From positions 62,001-126,000 of the forward strand of contig JALCNR010000005.1 in NCBI GenBank assembly GCA_022649165.1: a DNA stretch of 64,000 nt. Reading direction: 5' to 3'. Positions within the stretch are counted from its first letter, which is position 1. Each line of letters opens with the position of its first letter. This stretch comes from Actinomyces sp. GTDB lineage: Bacteria > Actinomycetota > Actinomycetes > Actinomycetales > Actinomycetaceae. The notes beneath the pieces are model-generated. The model was given only the letters and a program-made list of their open reading frames with translations. It did no database searches and was not told the DNA's origin. Positions 36,112 to 43,347 of this stretch are shown in pieces. Both the position numbers and the translations under genes were made by a program.

Positions 36112-37269
36112 TCAGGGGACGCGGAGCTCCGTAAGGGGGTCGCGATGGGCGGCCCACAGAGCGGGAGCCACGGCGGCCAGGGTCGCGGAGGTGGTGATGC
36201 CGAGGGCGACCGCGCCGAAGAAGTCACGGGGCGGCAGTGGCTGGTGGGTGAGAGTGAGGAGCGTCCAAGCACCGGCGGTCCCGAAGGCGGTGGCCAAGAC
36301 AGCGATGAAGAACACTTGGGCGGTGACCAATCCCGCGATGATCGGACGCGTGGCGCCCAGTGCGCGGCGACGCCCGTAGTCCCGCCGGTGGAGCAGGACG
36401 ACGGTGAACACCAGAACGATACTGGCGGCGGCGGAGGCGGCGAAGGTCGCGAGGATGAGCGTGCGGTTCGCGGCGGTGAGCTCGCCAGAGATCGCTTGGT
36501 GGAGGTCGGCGAGAGCCGCCGGGGAGTCCACCGTGAGATCCTCGACGGGGACGCCAATGAGGGCGGAACGGACGAGGGCAGTGACTAGGTCCACGTCCTC
36601 AGGGGCGTCGGCCGTGACGATCAGAGAGGTCAGGGGCGTGTCGGCTGTGAGGGGGACGGGGATGAGGATGGTGCCGGTCTGGGACGAGAGTTGCTCGGGA
36701 AGGGTGAGGGTGTCGGTGACGAGATACTCGGGGCCGTCTTCGACGGTGCGGACGGCGCCGGTGTCCTGGGGGATGCCGAGAGTCTCCATGGCGTCGCCTG
36801 TGGCCAGGGCGCGGGCGGGCAGGCCCGGGGCGGCGTCGTTCGCGGGGTCCGCGGCCCACGCGGGTGCGTCAGGGCCCAAGTCGCCGGTGACGGCTCGGGC
36901 GCTCACACGGGTGCCGCCGGGTGTGGCGGCTGCGGTGACGTCCACGGGGGCGCCGAATCCGGTGGCGGACTCAACGACGTCGTAGGTGGCCAGGTCGGAG
37001 ACCAGTCGGGAGGTGAAGTCCTGGGGCGCGTTGGCGGCGCGCACCGTGATCGTGCGCGTACCTCGGTCCTCCACCTGGCTAAGGACGGCTGCCTGGGTGG
37101 CGGCTCCCTGTCCAGCGGTGAGCAGGACGAGGCACGTGGCGCCGAGGAGGACCAGGAAGAGGACCAAGCTGGTCACCCCTTGGGCGCGGGCCGAGGTGAT
37201 CACCTCCCTGGCGAAGGCGAGCCGTGGATGCCCGCGGCCGGACCGGGACGGCACCGGGCCCCGGCTCAC
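36112..37269 (-). CDS. ABC transporter permease (FtsX/MacB-like)
   Basis: The 385-aa protein has the MacB/FtsX layout: one N-terminal transmembrane helix (SLVLFLVLLGATCLVLLTAG near 35), a large extracytoplasmic domain (60-270) and three C-terminal helices (ILATFAASAAASIVLVFTVVLL, VFFIAVLATAFGTAG and VALGITTSATLAAVAPALWAA). With the ATPase and the membrane fusion protein it forms a tripartite machine that drives envelope export by mechanotransmission. The GTG start overlaps the ATPase stop by 4 bp. Confidence 0.8.
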   Translation of the reverse strand: MSRGPVPSRSGRGHPRLAFAREVITSARAQGVTSLVLFLVLLGATCLVLLTAGQGAATQAAVLSQVEDRGTRTITVRAANAPQDFTSRLVSDLATYDVVESATGFGAPVDVTAAATPGGTRVSARAVTGDLGPDAPAWAADPANDAAPGLPARALATGDAMETLGIPQDTGAVRTVEDGPEYLVTDTLTLPEQLSSQTGTILIPVPLTADTPLTSLIVTADAPEDVDLVTALVRSALIGVPVEDLTVDSPAALADLHQAISGELTAANRTLILATFAASAAASIVLVFTVVLLHRRDYGRRRALGATRPIIAGLVTAQVFFIAVLATAFGTAGAWTLLTLTHQPLPPRDFFGAVALGITTSATLAAVAPALWAAHRDPLTELRVP

Positions 37270-37937
37270 CGTGTGGCCTCCGGCGCCGTGACAGCGACGT
37301 GGACGTCCGCCCAGGAGGCGGTCGCGCGGTCGTGGGTGACAATGATGACGCAGGCGCCGTCATCGGCCTGCTCGCGGAGCATGGCCAGAACCACGCGTGC
37401 GGAGTCCTCATCGAGGTTGCCGGTGGGCTCGTCGGCGAAGATGACGTCGGGGCACCCGACCAGAGCGCGGCACACGGCGATGCGTTGGGCTTGCCCGCCC
37501 GAGATCTGACCGGGACGGCGGTTCTCGGGGACTTCGACCTGCATGCGCTCGAGCAGGTCGAGTGCGCGGGTGCGGGCGGTGTGCGGGTCCTCGTGACGGT
37601 AGAGGCAGGACTCCACGACGTTGTCCAGGACGGTGCGCGTGGGGTCCAGGGCGGCATCCTGGAAGACGAATCCGAAGCGTTCGGCGCGCAGGGCGGCTCG
37701 GTGCGTGTCCGGCAGGTCATCCACGCGGCCCCCGTCCAGGAGGATCTGTCCCGCGCCGGGGCGAGCCATGAGCGCCAGGACGTACAGGCGCGTCGACTTG
37801 CCCGACCCGGACGCGCCCGTCACGGCCGTGACCGTGCCAGGGTCGAAACGCTGCGACCAGCCCTCGACGACCAGGTCGCGCGTGCGCGGGTAGCGGAACG
37901 AGACATCGACCGACTCGAGGGCCCCCACGCGCCTCAC
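37266..37937 (-). CDS. ABC transporter ATP-binding protein (MacB/LolD-like)
   Basis: The 223-aa ATPase has a complete set of motifs: Walker A GASGSGKST near 43, Q-loop FVFQDAAL, signature SGGQAQR near 145, Walker B VIFADEPTGNLDED near 166 and the switch His in IIVTHDR near 199. The lengths and the DEPTGNLD motif are typical of the LolD/MacB class, which exports peptides, lipoproteins or drugs. It overlaps both neighbours by GTGA. Confidence 0.92.
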   Translation of the reverse strand: MRRVGALESVDVSFRYPRTRDLVVEGWSQRFDPGTVTAVTGASGSGKSTRLYVLALMARPGAGQILLDGGRVDDLPDTHRAALRAERFGFVFQDAALDPTRTVLDNVVESCLYRHEDPHTARTRALDLLERMQVEVPENRRPGQISGGQAQRIAVCRALVGCPDVIFADEPTGNLDEDSARVVLAMLREQADDGACVIIVTHDRATASWADVHVAVTAPEATR

Positions 37938-39094
37938 CTGCTCTGGGAGCCGTCAGACGACGAGGCAGGTGATGGTCCGGATGTCGTGGACGCGCCGACA
38001 TCCCCTGCGACACGGATCCGTGCCCCGGTCTCCAGCCCTTCGACGATCGCGCGGCCGCCGACACTGGTTGTCACGGTGACGGGAACGGACGTGCCGTCCT
38101 CAAGGACCACTGCACTCGACCCATCCGCGGCGACCTGTAGGGCCGCGACCGGCACGATCGTGCCGGACTGCTCCGGGACGATGGTGATCGTCGCGCGCAG
38201 GTTCTGGGCGCCGCCGACGGGGACCTGGTCGCACTGCGGGGCGCAGATCGAGTCCGCTCCCTCGCCCGGAACCAGGGACGCCACCATGGTCCCGTCCTCG
38301 GCGGTCGACAGAGCCCCGACCTGGGCGGGCCACGCCGAATTGCCGGCAGCGATCGATACCGCCATCCCCGGCTCGACCATGGCCGCCTGGGCCGGCGGGA
38401 GGCCGATGCTGAATGTCGGCTCGGTCCCACCGAGCGTGCCGATGATCTCCCCCGGGGCGGCGGGCGCCCCGGCGGTGAAGTCCTGCGCCCAAGTGATCGT
38501 CACGGGCACCGTCGGCACGAACAGCAGCTGACCGGCGGGGACGACACCAGTCTGCTCAAGTCCCAGATCCTTCTGCCAGTGGCTGACCGCCTTCAGGGTC
38601 CGCTCGGCGAAGTCACCGTCCTCGGCCAGCCCCGCTCCTTCAGTGCGGTTGAGGAAAGCCTGGAGCTGGGCGACGTCCTGGCCCTTCGCTCCCATGGCCA
38701 AGTCGCGGTAGGCAGGGATCGCCCCTTGGGCAATGATCACCGGTTGCTCGTTCACTGTGTACAGCACGGCGCCTTCGCTGGCGCGATCACCCCCAGTGAC
38801 GCCCACTTCGGTGACCGTCCCCTGACGGACGCCACGCAGATCTGCGCCATCTGACCACGAGGCCGAGGCGTTCAGGGAGATCGACCGGCCCAGCGTCCCG
38901 GACTGAGACGTGGTCACCGCGAAGGCGTGGGCCTGGGGCAGAGGAGCAGGCGGGGCCAAGAGCGCTCGACCGGCCCAGCCGACCCCGCATCCCGCGACCA
39001 GTGCGAGGGCGAGTCCGGCGACAATCCACACCCACCGGTGCGGACTGCCGTGTCGCTCATACCGCCGGGTAGGCTCTCTCACCTTCTGCCTCAC
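37934..39094 (-). CDS. Membrane fusion protein with peptidoglycan-binding domain
   Basis: The 386-aa protein has one N-terminal membrane anchor (VWIVAGLALALVAGCGVGWAG near 23-43), an HlyD-like barrel (GTVTEVGVTGGDRASEGAVLYTV) and a PG_binding_1-like middle (MGAKGQDVAQLQAFLNRTEG and GDFAERTLKAVSHWQ, about 130-180). In Gram-positives such proteins couple an ABC motor to the wall. The start is GTG in a GTGA overlap with the lipoprotein gene. Confidence 0.8.
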   Translation of the reverse strand: MRQKVREPTRRYERHGSPHRWVWIVAGLALALVAGCGVGWAGRALLAPPAPLPQAHAFAVTTSQSGTLGRSISLNASASWSDGADLRGVRQGTVTEVGVTGGDRASEGAVLYTVNEQPVIIAQGAIPAYRDLAMGAKGQDVAQLQAFLNRTEGAGLAEDGDFAERTLKAVSHWQKDLGLEQTGVVPAGQLLFVPTVPVTITWAQDFTAGAPAAPGEIIGTLGGTEPTFSIGLPPAQAAMVEPGMAVSIAAGNSAWPAQVGALSTAEDGTMVASLVPGEGADSICAPQCDQVPVGGAQNLRATITIVPEQSGTIVPVAALQVAADGSSAVVLEDGTSVPVTVTTSVGGRAIVEGLETGARIRVAGDVGASTTSGPSPASSSDGSQSR

Positions 39095-39693
39095 TTCTGG
39101 TACTGGCAGTTACTCTCGACCTCGCTATGGGACCCGGCGTCGGTCGTCGATTGCAGCGCCTCCATTCGCGGATCCCAGGTGGGCTCAACAGCAAGCATCT
39201 GCTCAACATAAGTCTCTCGAGACGGCGGTTCCGAGACGACGTAGCCCAGATCCAGCAAGCAGTTTCGAGCAGCGACTCTGTCATCGTAGCGTTCCCCCGC
39301 CAACTCCTCGGTGAGGGGTGGAGGAATGGGCTCGGGGCCAGCCAGGGACTGACAGTCCGTGAGATCCGCGTCATGGGCTTCGGGTTGATTCCCCCGGTCA
39401 TCCCACAGGGAGACGCTGGGGCTGTCCGGGTCCTCGACGTGCGTGTCTTCCCAGCCCCGGTCGTTCATGCAGGTGGCCACCGACGTGAGCCATGTCGTGG
39501 TCGCGGACCATAACTCTTCGTAGTTCGTGGTCTGGACGCCGACATCCGACGGCGCTGCAGACGCCCCCTCATTGGTCTCGGTGCTCGCAGACTGCTGCGG
39601 GAGAGAGCCGTTCGAAGCACACCCGGCGCACACGCTCAGGCACGTCGGAACGACGAAGAGGGCGAATGCGACTCTGCGCCCGAATCTTCTCAT
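39091..39693 (-). CDS. Small lipoprotein of the exporter operon
   Basis: I place the start at MRRFGRRVAFALFVV (39693), behind GGAGACCCTTGTG; the 200-aa product has a lipobox LSVCAGC near 20, so it should be lipid-anchored. The mature part is acidic, with CMNDRGWE and NCLLDLGYVV segments and four further Cys. No family is recognised. As the first gene coupled to the transporter it could be a substrate receptor, an immunity protein or a wall factor. Confidence 0.7.
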   Translation of the reverse strand: MRRFGRRVAFALFVVPTCLSVCAGCASNGSLPQQSASTETNEGASAAPSDVGVQTTNYEELWSATTTWLTSVATCMNDRGWEDTHVEDPDSPSVSLWDDRGNQPEAHDADLTDCQSLAGPEPIPPPLTEELAGERYDDRVAARNCLLDLGYVVSEPPSRETYVEQMLAVEPTWDPRMEALQSTTDAGSHSEVESNCQYQK

Positions 39694-39795
39694 CACAAGG
39701 GTCTCCATCCACGCGCTCTCGATCGACAGCTCCGACGATGCCGGTGTGCGGGGCGCGCCCCCGTCGGCACCTCGCACACCGGCATCAGTCCTCGA

Positions 39796-40134
39796 TCACG
39801 GCCGCCCGTTGATGCAGTAGGCGCCTGCCGTACGGATCGACCCCGTGGTCGACACCGTCCAGCTTCCGCCGCCTGCGATGGTGTTGCTGCTCTCTCGGTA
39901 AACGTAGTCACTGTAGTTGTGGAAGCTCGGGGCGTAGCCGCCCGGCATGAGGTGGGTGACGGTACCGGTGGCCACTGACCAGACGACCAGTGTCTGGTTG
40001 CTGGTGCATGCTGTCGTCCCATATGTGGAACTGTAGGCAACCGCCGACTCGCTGGCCAGTGCCGGTCCCCCCATCGAGAACGCCAGGGCGGTGGCGGCCA
40101 GAGCCGCTGTTGCCGCCATTCGTATCCTTCTCAT
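39796..40134 (-). CDS. Small secreted protein, candidate exporter substrate
   Basis: The 112-aa precursor starts at 40134 after GAGGAGGAACTG. A Sec signal peptide (MRRIRMAATAALAATALAFS, ending near ALA-SES) leaves a mature chain of about 84 residues rich in Ser, Thr, Gly and Tyr, with two Cys that could form one disulfide (TTACTSN and AGAYCINGRP). Strand-prone runs suggest a small beta-fold. It lies 102 bp before the lipoprotein gene, on the same strand as the exporter operon. A bacteriocin or wall-active peptide is my guess; there is no recognisable lantibiotic or lactococcin-972 core. Confidence 0.65.
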   Translation of the reverse strand: MRRIRMAATAALAATALAFSMGGPALASESAVAYSSTYGTTACTSNQTLVVWSVATGTVTHLMPGGYAPSFHNYSDYVYRESSNTIAGGGSWTVSTTGSIRTAGAYCINGRP

Positions 40135-40196
40135 CAGTTCCTCCTCGACCTGTGTGTCAGGATGTGTCGGTGTTCGGGGTGCGTTGAGTGGTCGAG

Positions 40197-40220
40197 TGAC
40201 TCCGTGACTCCGTGACTCCG
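40197..40220. repeat. Tandem GTGACTCC repeat
   Basis: Three 8-bp units (GTGACTCC) lie about 60 bp upstream of the secreted-protein gene, in its probable promoter region. They could be slippage-prone spacing elements or protein-binding sites. Confidence 0.45.
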
Positions 40221-40307
40221 ACAGTTTGCACCTTACTACTCGCGAGTGCTCGCGTCTTTCGAATTCCAACGGAGGAGGACGCCCGCTCCCGCGGCGGCCG
40301 ACCCGGC

Positions 40308-40331
40308 CAGGGGCGTCGCCCTCGTCAATGG
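40308..40331 (+). repeat. Dispersed repeat copy, right of the exporter operon
   Basis: CCAGGGGCGTCGCCCTCGTC followed by AATGG, nearly identical to the copy at 36078-36101 and in the same orientation. Confidence 0.6.
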
Positions 40332-40385
40332 AGAAGAAGCAGCAGTTGACGACGACGTGGCGCCGACCGACCCCGACCGACCGGT

Positions 40386-41915
40386 TCAGACCCACCGGGC
40401 GATCTGCTCGGACAGGCCGATGTACGTCGACGGGGTCAGCGCGAGCAGCCGCGCCTCGACGTCGGCGGGCAGGCCGAGCCCCGCAATGAAGGAGCGCATA
40501 TCCCCCGCCGTGACCGTGTGCCCGCGGGTGAGCTCCTTGAGACGCTCGTAGGGATTCGCCATCCCGGTGGCGCCGGCCAGGGAGGCCGCGCGCATGGCCT
40601 GCTGGACGGCCTCGCCCAGGACCGCCCAATTGGCCTCCAGATCGTCGGCGAGCCGGGCCTGGTCGACGTCCAGGCCGGCCAGCCCGCCGCGGAGGTTGTC
40701 CAGGGCCAGCAGCGAGTGCCCGAGCGCCACTCCGAGATTGCGCTGGGTCGTGGAGTCCGTGAGGTCGCGCTGCATCCGCGACGTCACGAGCGTGGAGGCC
40801 AGCGAGTCCAGCAGCGCGCAGGAGATCTCGAGGTTCGCCTCCGCGTTCTCGAAGCGGATGGGGTTGACCTTGTGGGGCATCGTCGAGGATCCGGTGGTGC
40901 CCTGGGCGGACAGGTTCTGGTGGAAATACCCCATCGAGATGTACGTCCAGCAGTCGGTCGCCAGATTGTGCGCGATGCGGTTGAAGCGGGCGAGGTCGGA
41001 GTCCAGCTCCGCCTGCCAGTCGTGCGACTCGATCTGGGTCGTCACGGGGTTCCACGTGAGCCCGAGCGACTCGACGAAGTCCCGGGTGATCGCCGGCCAG
41101 TCCGCCCCGGGCACGGCGACGACATGGGCCGCCCAGGTCCCCGTCGCGCCGTTGACCTTGCCCAGGTACTCGGCGTCCTCGACGCGGGCCAGCTGTCGGG
41201 AGAGCCTGTGGACGAACACCGCCAGTTCCTTGCCCATCGTCACCGGGGTCGCCGGCTGCCCGTGGGTGTGCGCCAGCATCGGGACGCCGGCCGACGCGTG
41301 GGCCATGTCGGTGAGCTGGGCGACCAGGGCGCGCGCCGCGGGCAGCCACACGCGCCGCACCGCCGTCTTGATCGTGAGGGCGTAGGCGAGGTTGTTGATG
41401 TCCTCCGATGTGCAGAAGATGTGGACGGCCTCATGCAGGTGGGGCAGGACGGTGGAGGGCCCCGGGGCGGGCGCGCCGTCCGGGCCGGGCGCTGCTGTGG
41501 GCGCGGCGTCCAGATGCTCCTGGAGGAGGTACTCGACGGCCTTGACGTCGTGGCGCGTGCGGGCCTCGATGGCGGCCAGCCGGTCGATGTCCCCGCGATC
41601 GAAGTCGACGGGCAAGCGGCGGAGGTAGGCGCGGTCGGCGCCGGTGAGCACGGGCGCTCCCGGCAGCACACGATGGTCCAGGAGGTGGATGAGCCACTCG
41701 ACCTCCACGTGGACGCGCGCCCGGTTGAGGGCGGCCTCCGACAGATCGTTGGCCAGAGGAGCTGTGGCGGACCGGTAGCGGCCGTCCAGGGGGGACAGCG
41801 GCGCCACCTCGACGCCCTCCCGGGCGAGGTCCGCGTAGCCGGCGGCGGGGTCGAAGAGCCGGTCCCAGTCGGGGGTCGGGGAGGGGGATCCGGTGAGGTT
41901 CTCAGGCGCGCTCAT
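40386..41915 (-). CDS. purB: Adenylosuccinate lyase
   Basis: The 509-aa enzyme cleaves SAICAR and adenylosuccinate in purine synthesis. PLSPLDGRYRSATAPL opens the fold; SEDINNLAYAL, HTHGQPATPVTMGKE and the signature loop GSSTMPHKVNPIRFENAEANL (Ser and His residues of catalysis) follow. The length fits the PurB class. The start at 41915 lies behind GGGAGAATGGCCCC; an in-frame extension upstream is not needed. Here purB is apart from purF and purM (49784-52642). Confidence 0.95.
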   Translation of the reverse strand: MSAPENLTGSPSPTPDWDRLFDPAAGYADLAREGVEVAPLSPLDGRYRSATAPLANDLSEAALNRARVHVEVEWLIHLLDHRVLPGAPVLTGADRAYLRRLPVDFDRGDIDRLAAIEARTRHDVKAVEYLLQEHLDAAPTAAPGPDGAPAPGPSTVLPHLHEAVHIFCTSEDINNLAYALTIKTAVRRVWLPAARALVAQLTDMAHASAGVPMLAHTHGQPATPVTMGKELAVFVHRLSRQLARVEDAEYLGKVNGATGTWAAHVVAVPGADWPAITRDFVESLGLTWNPVTTQIESHDWQAELDSDLARFNRIAHNLATDCWTYISMGYFHQNLSAQGTTGSSTMPHKVNPIRFENAEANLEISCALLDSLASTLVTSRMQRDLTDSTTQRNLGVALGHSLLALDNLRGGLAGLDVDQARLADDLEANWAVLGEAVQQAMRAASLAGATGMANPYERLKELTRGHTVTAGDMRSFIAGLGLPADVEARLLALTPSTYIGLSEQIARWV

Positions 41916-42009
41916 GGGGCCATTCTCCCATCGGCGCGACGGCCTCGGCCCGGATGCCCACCGGGCGCCGGCGATGGAGCGCGTCCCCGGCGGGCCCGGC
42001 CGAACGGCC

Positions 42010-42807
42010 TCAGAGCCATCGCCGGGCAATCGCCAGCGTGTCGGGCACGTAGCCGCGCCCGAAGAGCTGACAGTGGACCATGAGCATGTGCAGCTGGTGG
42101 AGCCCGATGCGCTCCCGCCACCCCTCGGCCAGCGGCGAGGCCTCGTCGTAGGCGGCCCAGATGCGTTCCAGGTGCGGGCACCCGAAGACCGCGAGGGCCG
42201 CCAGGTCCTCCTCGGCGTGCCCGCCCTGGGCTGCCGGGTCGATGAGGGTGACGCCCGACGGGGTCCACAGGATGTTCCCACTCCACAGGTCGCCGTGGGT
42301 TCGGGCCGCCGGCTGTCCCGAGCGCCTCACCAGCTCCGGCTGGCCGTGGTCGTAGACGCCGCCGGCGAGCTTGTCGCACAGCCGGGCGAGCAGGGCGCGC
42401 TCGTCCTCCGTGAACGCGGGCGCGTCCAGGTAGGGGCCGATGCGGTCGCGCGCGTAGAAGGCGCCCCACGAGGCCGTGGACTCGGCGGGCGTGGAGGGCA
42501 GCGGCAGGCGCGCCAGTCCCATCCATCCGCCGCCGGCGGGCGTCCCGGGGGGAGGCGCCCCCAGGTGAGAGGCCCCGGCGGCGTGCGTGCGGGCCAGGGC
42601 CCGCCCGAAGTCCTCGGCGGCCCGGGCGTCCGGGTGGGTCTCGGGGAGCCTGGGCTCCTCCAGCCAGCCGGCGCCGCCCTCGTCCCCGTGGCGCAGGACG
42701 GGGACGACGGGCGCGGCTCCGCGCGGCGCGTCGGCCAGCCAGGCCAGCCCCGCCACCTCGTAGGCGATGCGTCCGGGCCGGGGATCGGACTTGCGGAAGG
42801 TCTCCAT
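42010..42807 (-). CDS. Fructosamine kinase family protein
   Basis: The 265-aa kinase has the family core: HGDLWSGNILWTPSGVTLIDPAAQGGHAEEDLA, in which HGDLWSGN is the catalytic loop and IDPA the metal-binding Asp. It phosphorylates fructosamines or ribulosamines, which lets the protein or amino acid be freed. The first 40 residues lack a normal P-loop strand (EVAGLAWLADA), so the N-terminus is short. A dispersed-repeat copy (42667-42684) encodes GDEGGAGWL in place of a loop. Confidence 0.85.
   Translation of the reverse strand: METFRKSDPRPGRIAYEVAGLAWLADAPRGAAPVVPVLRHGDEGGAGWLEEPRLPETHPDARAAEDFGRALARTHAAGASHLGAPPPGTPAGGGWMGLARLPLPSTPAESTASWGAFYARDRIGPYLDAPAFTEDERALLARLCDKLAGGVYDHGQPELVRRSGQPAARTHGDLWSGNILWTPSGVTLIDPAAQGGHAEEDLAALAVFGCPHLERIWAAYDEASPLAEGWRERIGLHQLHMLMVHCQLFGRGYVPDTLAIARRWL
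42667..42684 (+). repeat. Dispersed repeat copy inside the kinase gene
   Basis: GCCGGCGCCGCCCTCGTC is in the plus orientation and encodes, on the other strand, part of the loop DEGGAGW of the fructosamine kinase. Confidence 0.45.
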
Positions 42808-42947
42808 GAGCCCACCGTACGCGGGCGTCCGCTGCCCGCGCGATCCGCATCCCAGGCGCCTCCACATCCGCACCGGCGCGCCCGGGCCCGTCCACAGCCC
42901 CGCCCGTGGCCGTTTGGCTGCGCCGGCCTGCTCCCGTAGCGTCGCAA

Positions 42948-42969
42948 CCATCGACGAGGGCGGCGCCGG
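42948..42969 (-). repeat. Dispersed repeat copy before the WXG gene
   Basis: CCATCGACGAGGGCGGCGCC then GG. The first 20 bases are identical to those at 48649-48668. It ends 15 bp before the start codon at 42985, just upstream of the ribosome site AGGAGG. Confidence 0.6.
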
Positions 42970-42984
42970 ACAGGAGGATGGGCG

Positions 42985-43347
42985 ATGACGAGGAGCGGCG
43001 ATCCGGGCCCCACCGGCTGGTGGTGCCCGCCGAGGGACGGCGCGGACCTCCACGGGTACGCGGGCGCATGGCTGAGCGCGGAGCAGATGCTCCCGTTGTC
43101 CGCCGCGGCCCCAGCCGAGCACCTGAGCGGGGCGCTCGCGGCGCTCGCCGAGGTGGCGGCCGGGCTGGCATCGGTGGACCTGGGGGAGTGGGAGGGGTCC
43201 GCGGCCCGCGCCGCGCGCGGGCGCCTGTCGGATGACCTGCTGCGCGTCGGCGGCCTCGAGTCCCGGCTGCTCGAGGCCCAGACGGCCCTGGACCAGCAGG
43301 AGCGGGCGATCCGCCAGGCTCTGCTCGCAGCCGCAGGGGCCTGCTGA
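42985..43347 (+). CDS. WXG100-like small protein
   Basis: The 120-aa protein is predicted to be mostly helical. W-E-G-S in VDLGEWEGSAARAARGRL near 70 occupies the hairpin between two helices, as WXG does in ESAT-6-like proteins; a second long helix (LESRLLEAQTALDQQERAIRQAL) follows. The start follows CAGGAGGATGGGCG. Its stop overlaps the ATG of the lipase-like gene (TGATG), the layout of a small targeting partner plus a type VII effector. I see no secretion ATPase in the window. Confidence 0.6.
   Translation: MTRSGDPGPTGWWCPPRDGADLHGYAGAWLSAEQMLPLSAAAPAEHLSGALAALAEVAAGLASVDLGEWEGSAARAARGRLSDDLLRVGGLESRLLEAQTALDQQERAIRQALLAAAGAC

Noticed and set aside
39796-40134. Lactococcin-972-type bacteriocin
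   Set aside because: Size and signal peptide fit, but the core lacks the family pattern and the neighbours are a MacB-like set, not the usual immunity genes. Kept as an unclassified secreted protein.
40197-40220. CRISPR-like tandem repeat
   Set aside because: Only three 8-bp units with no spacers; no cas gene in the window.
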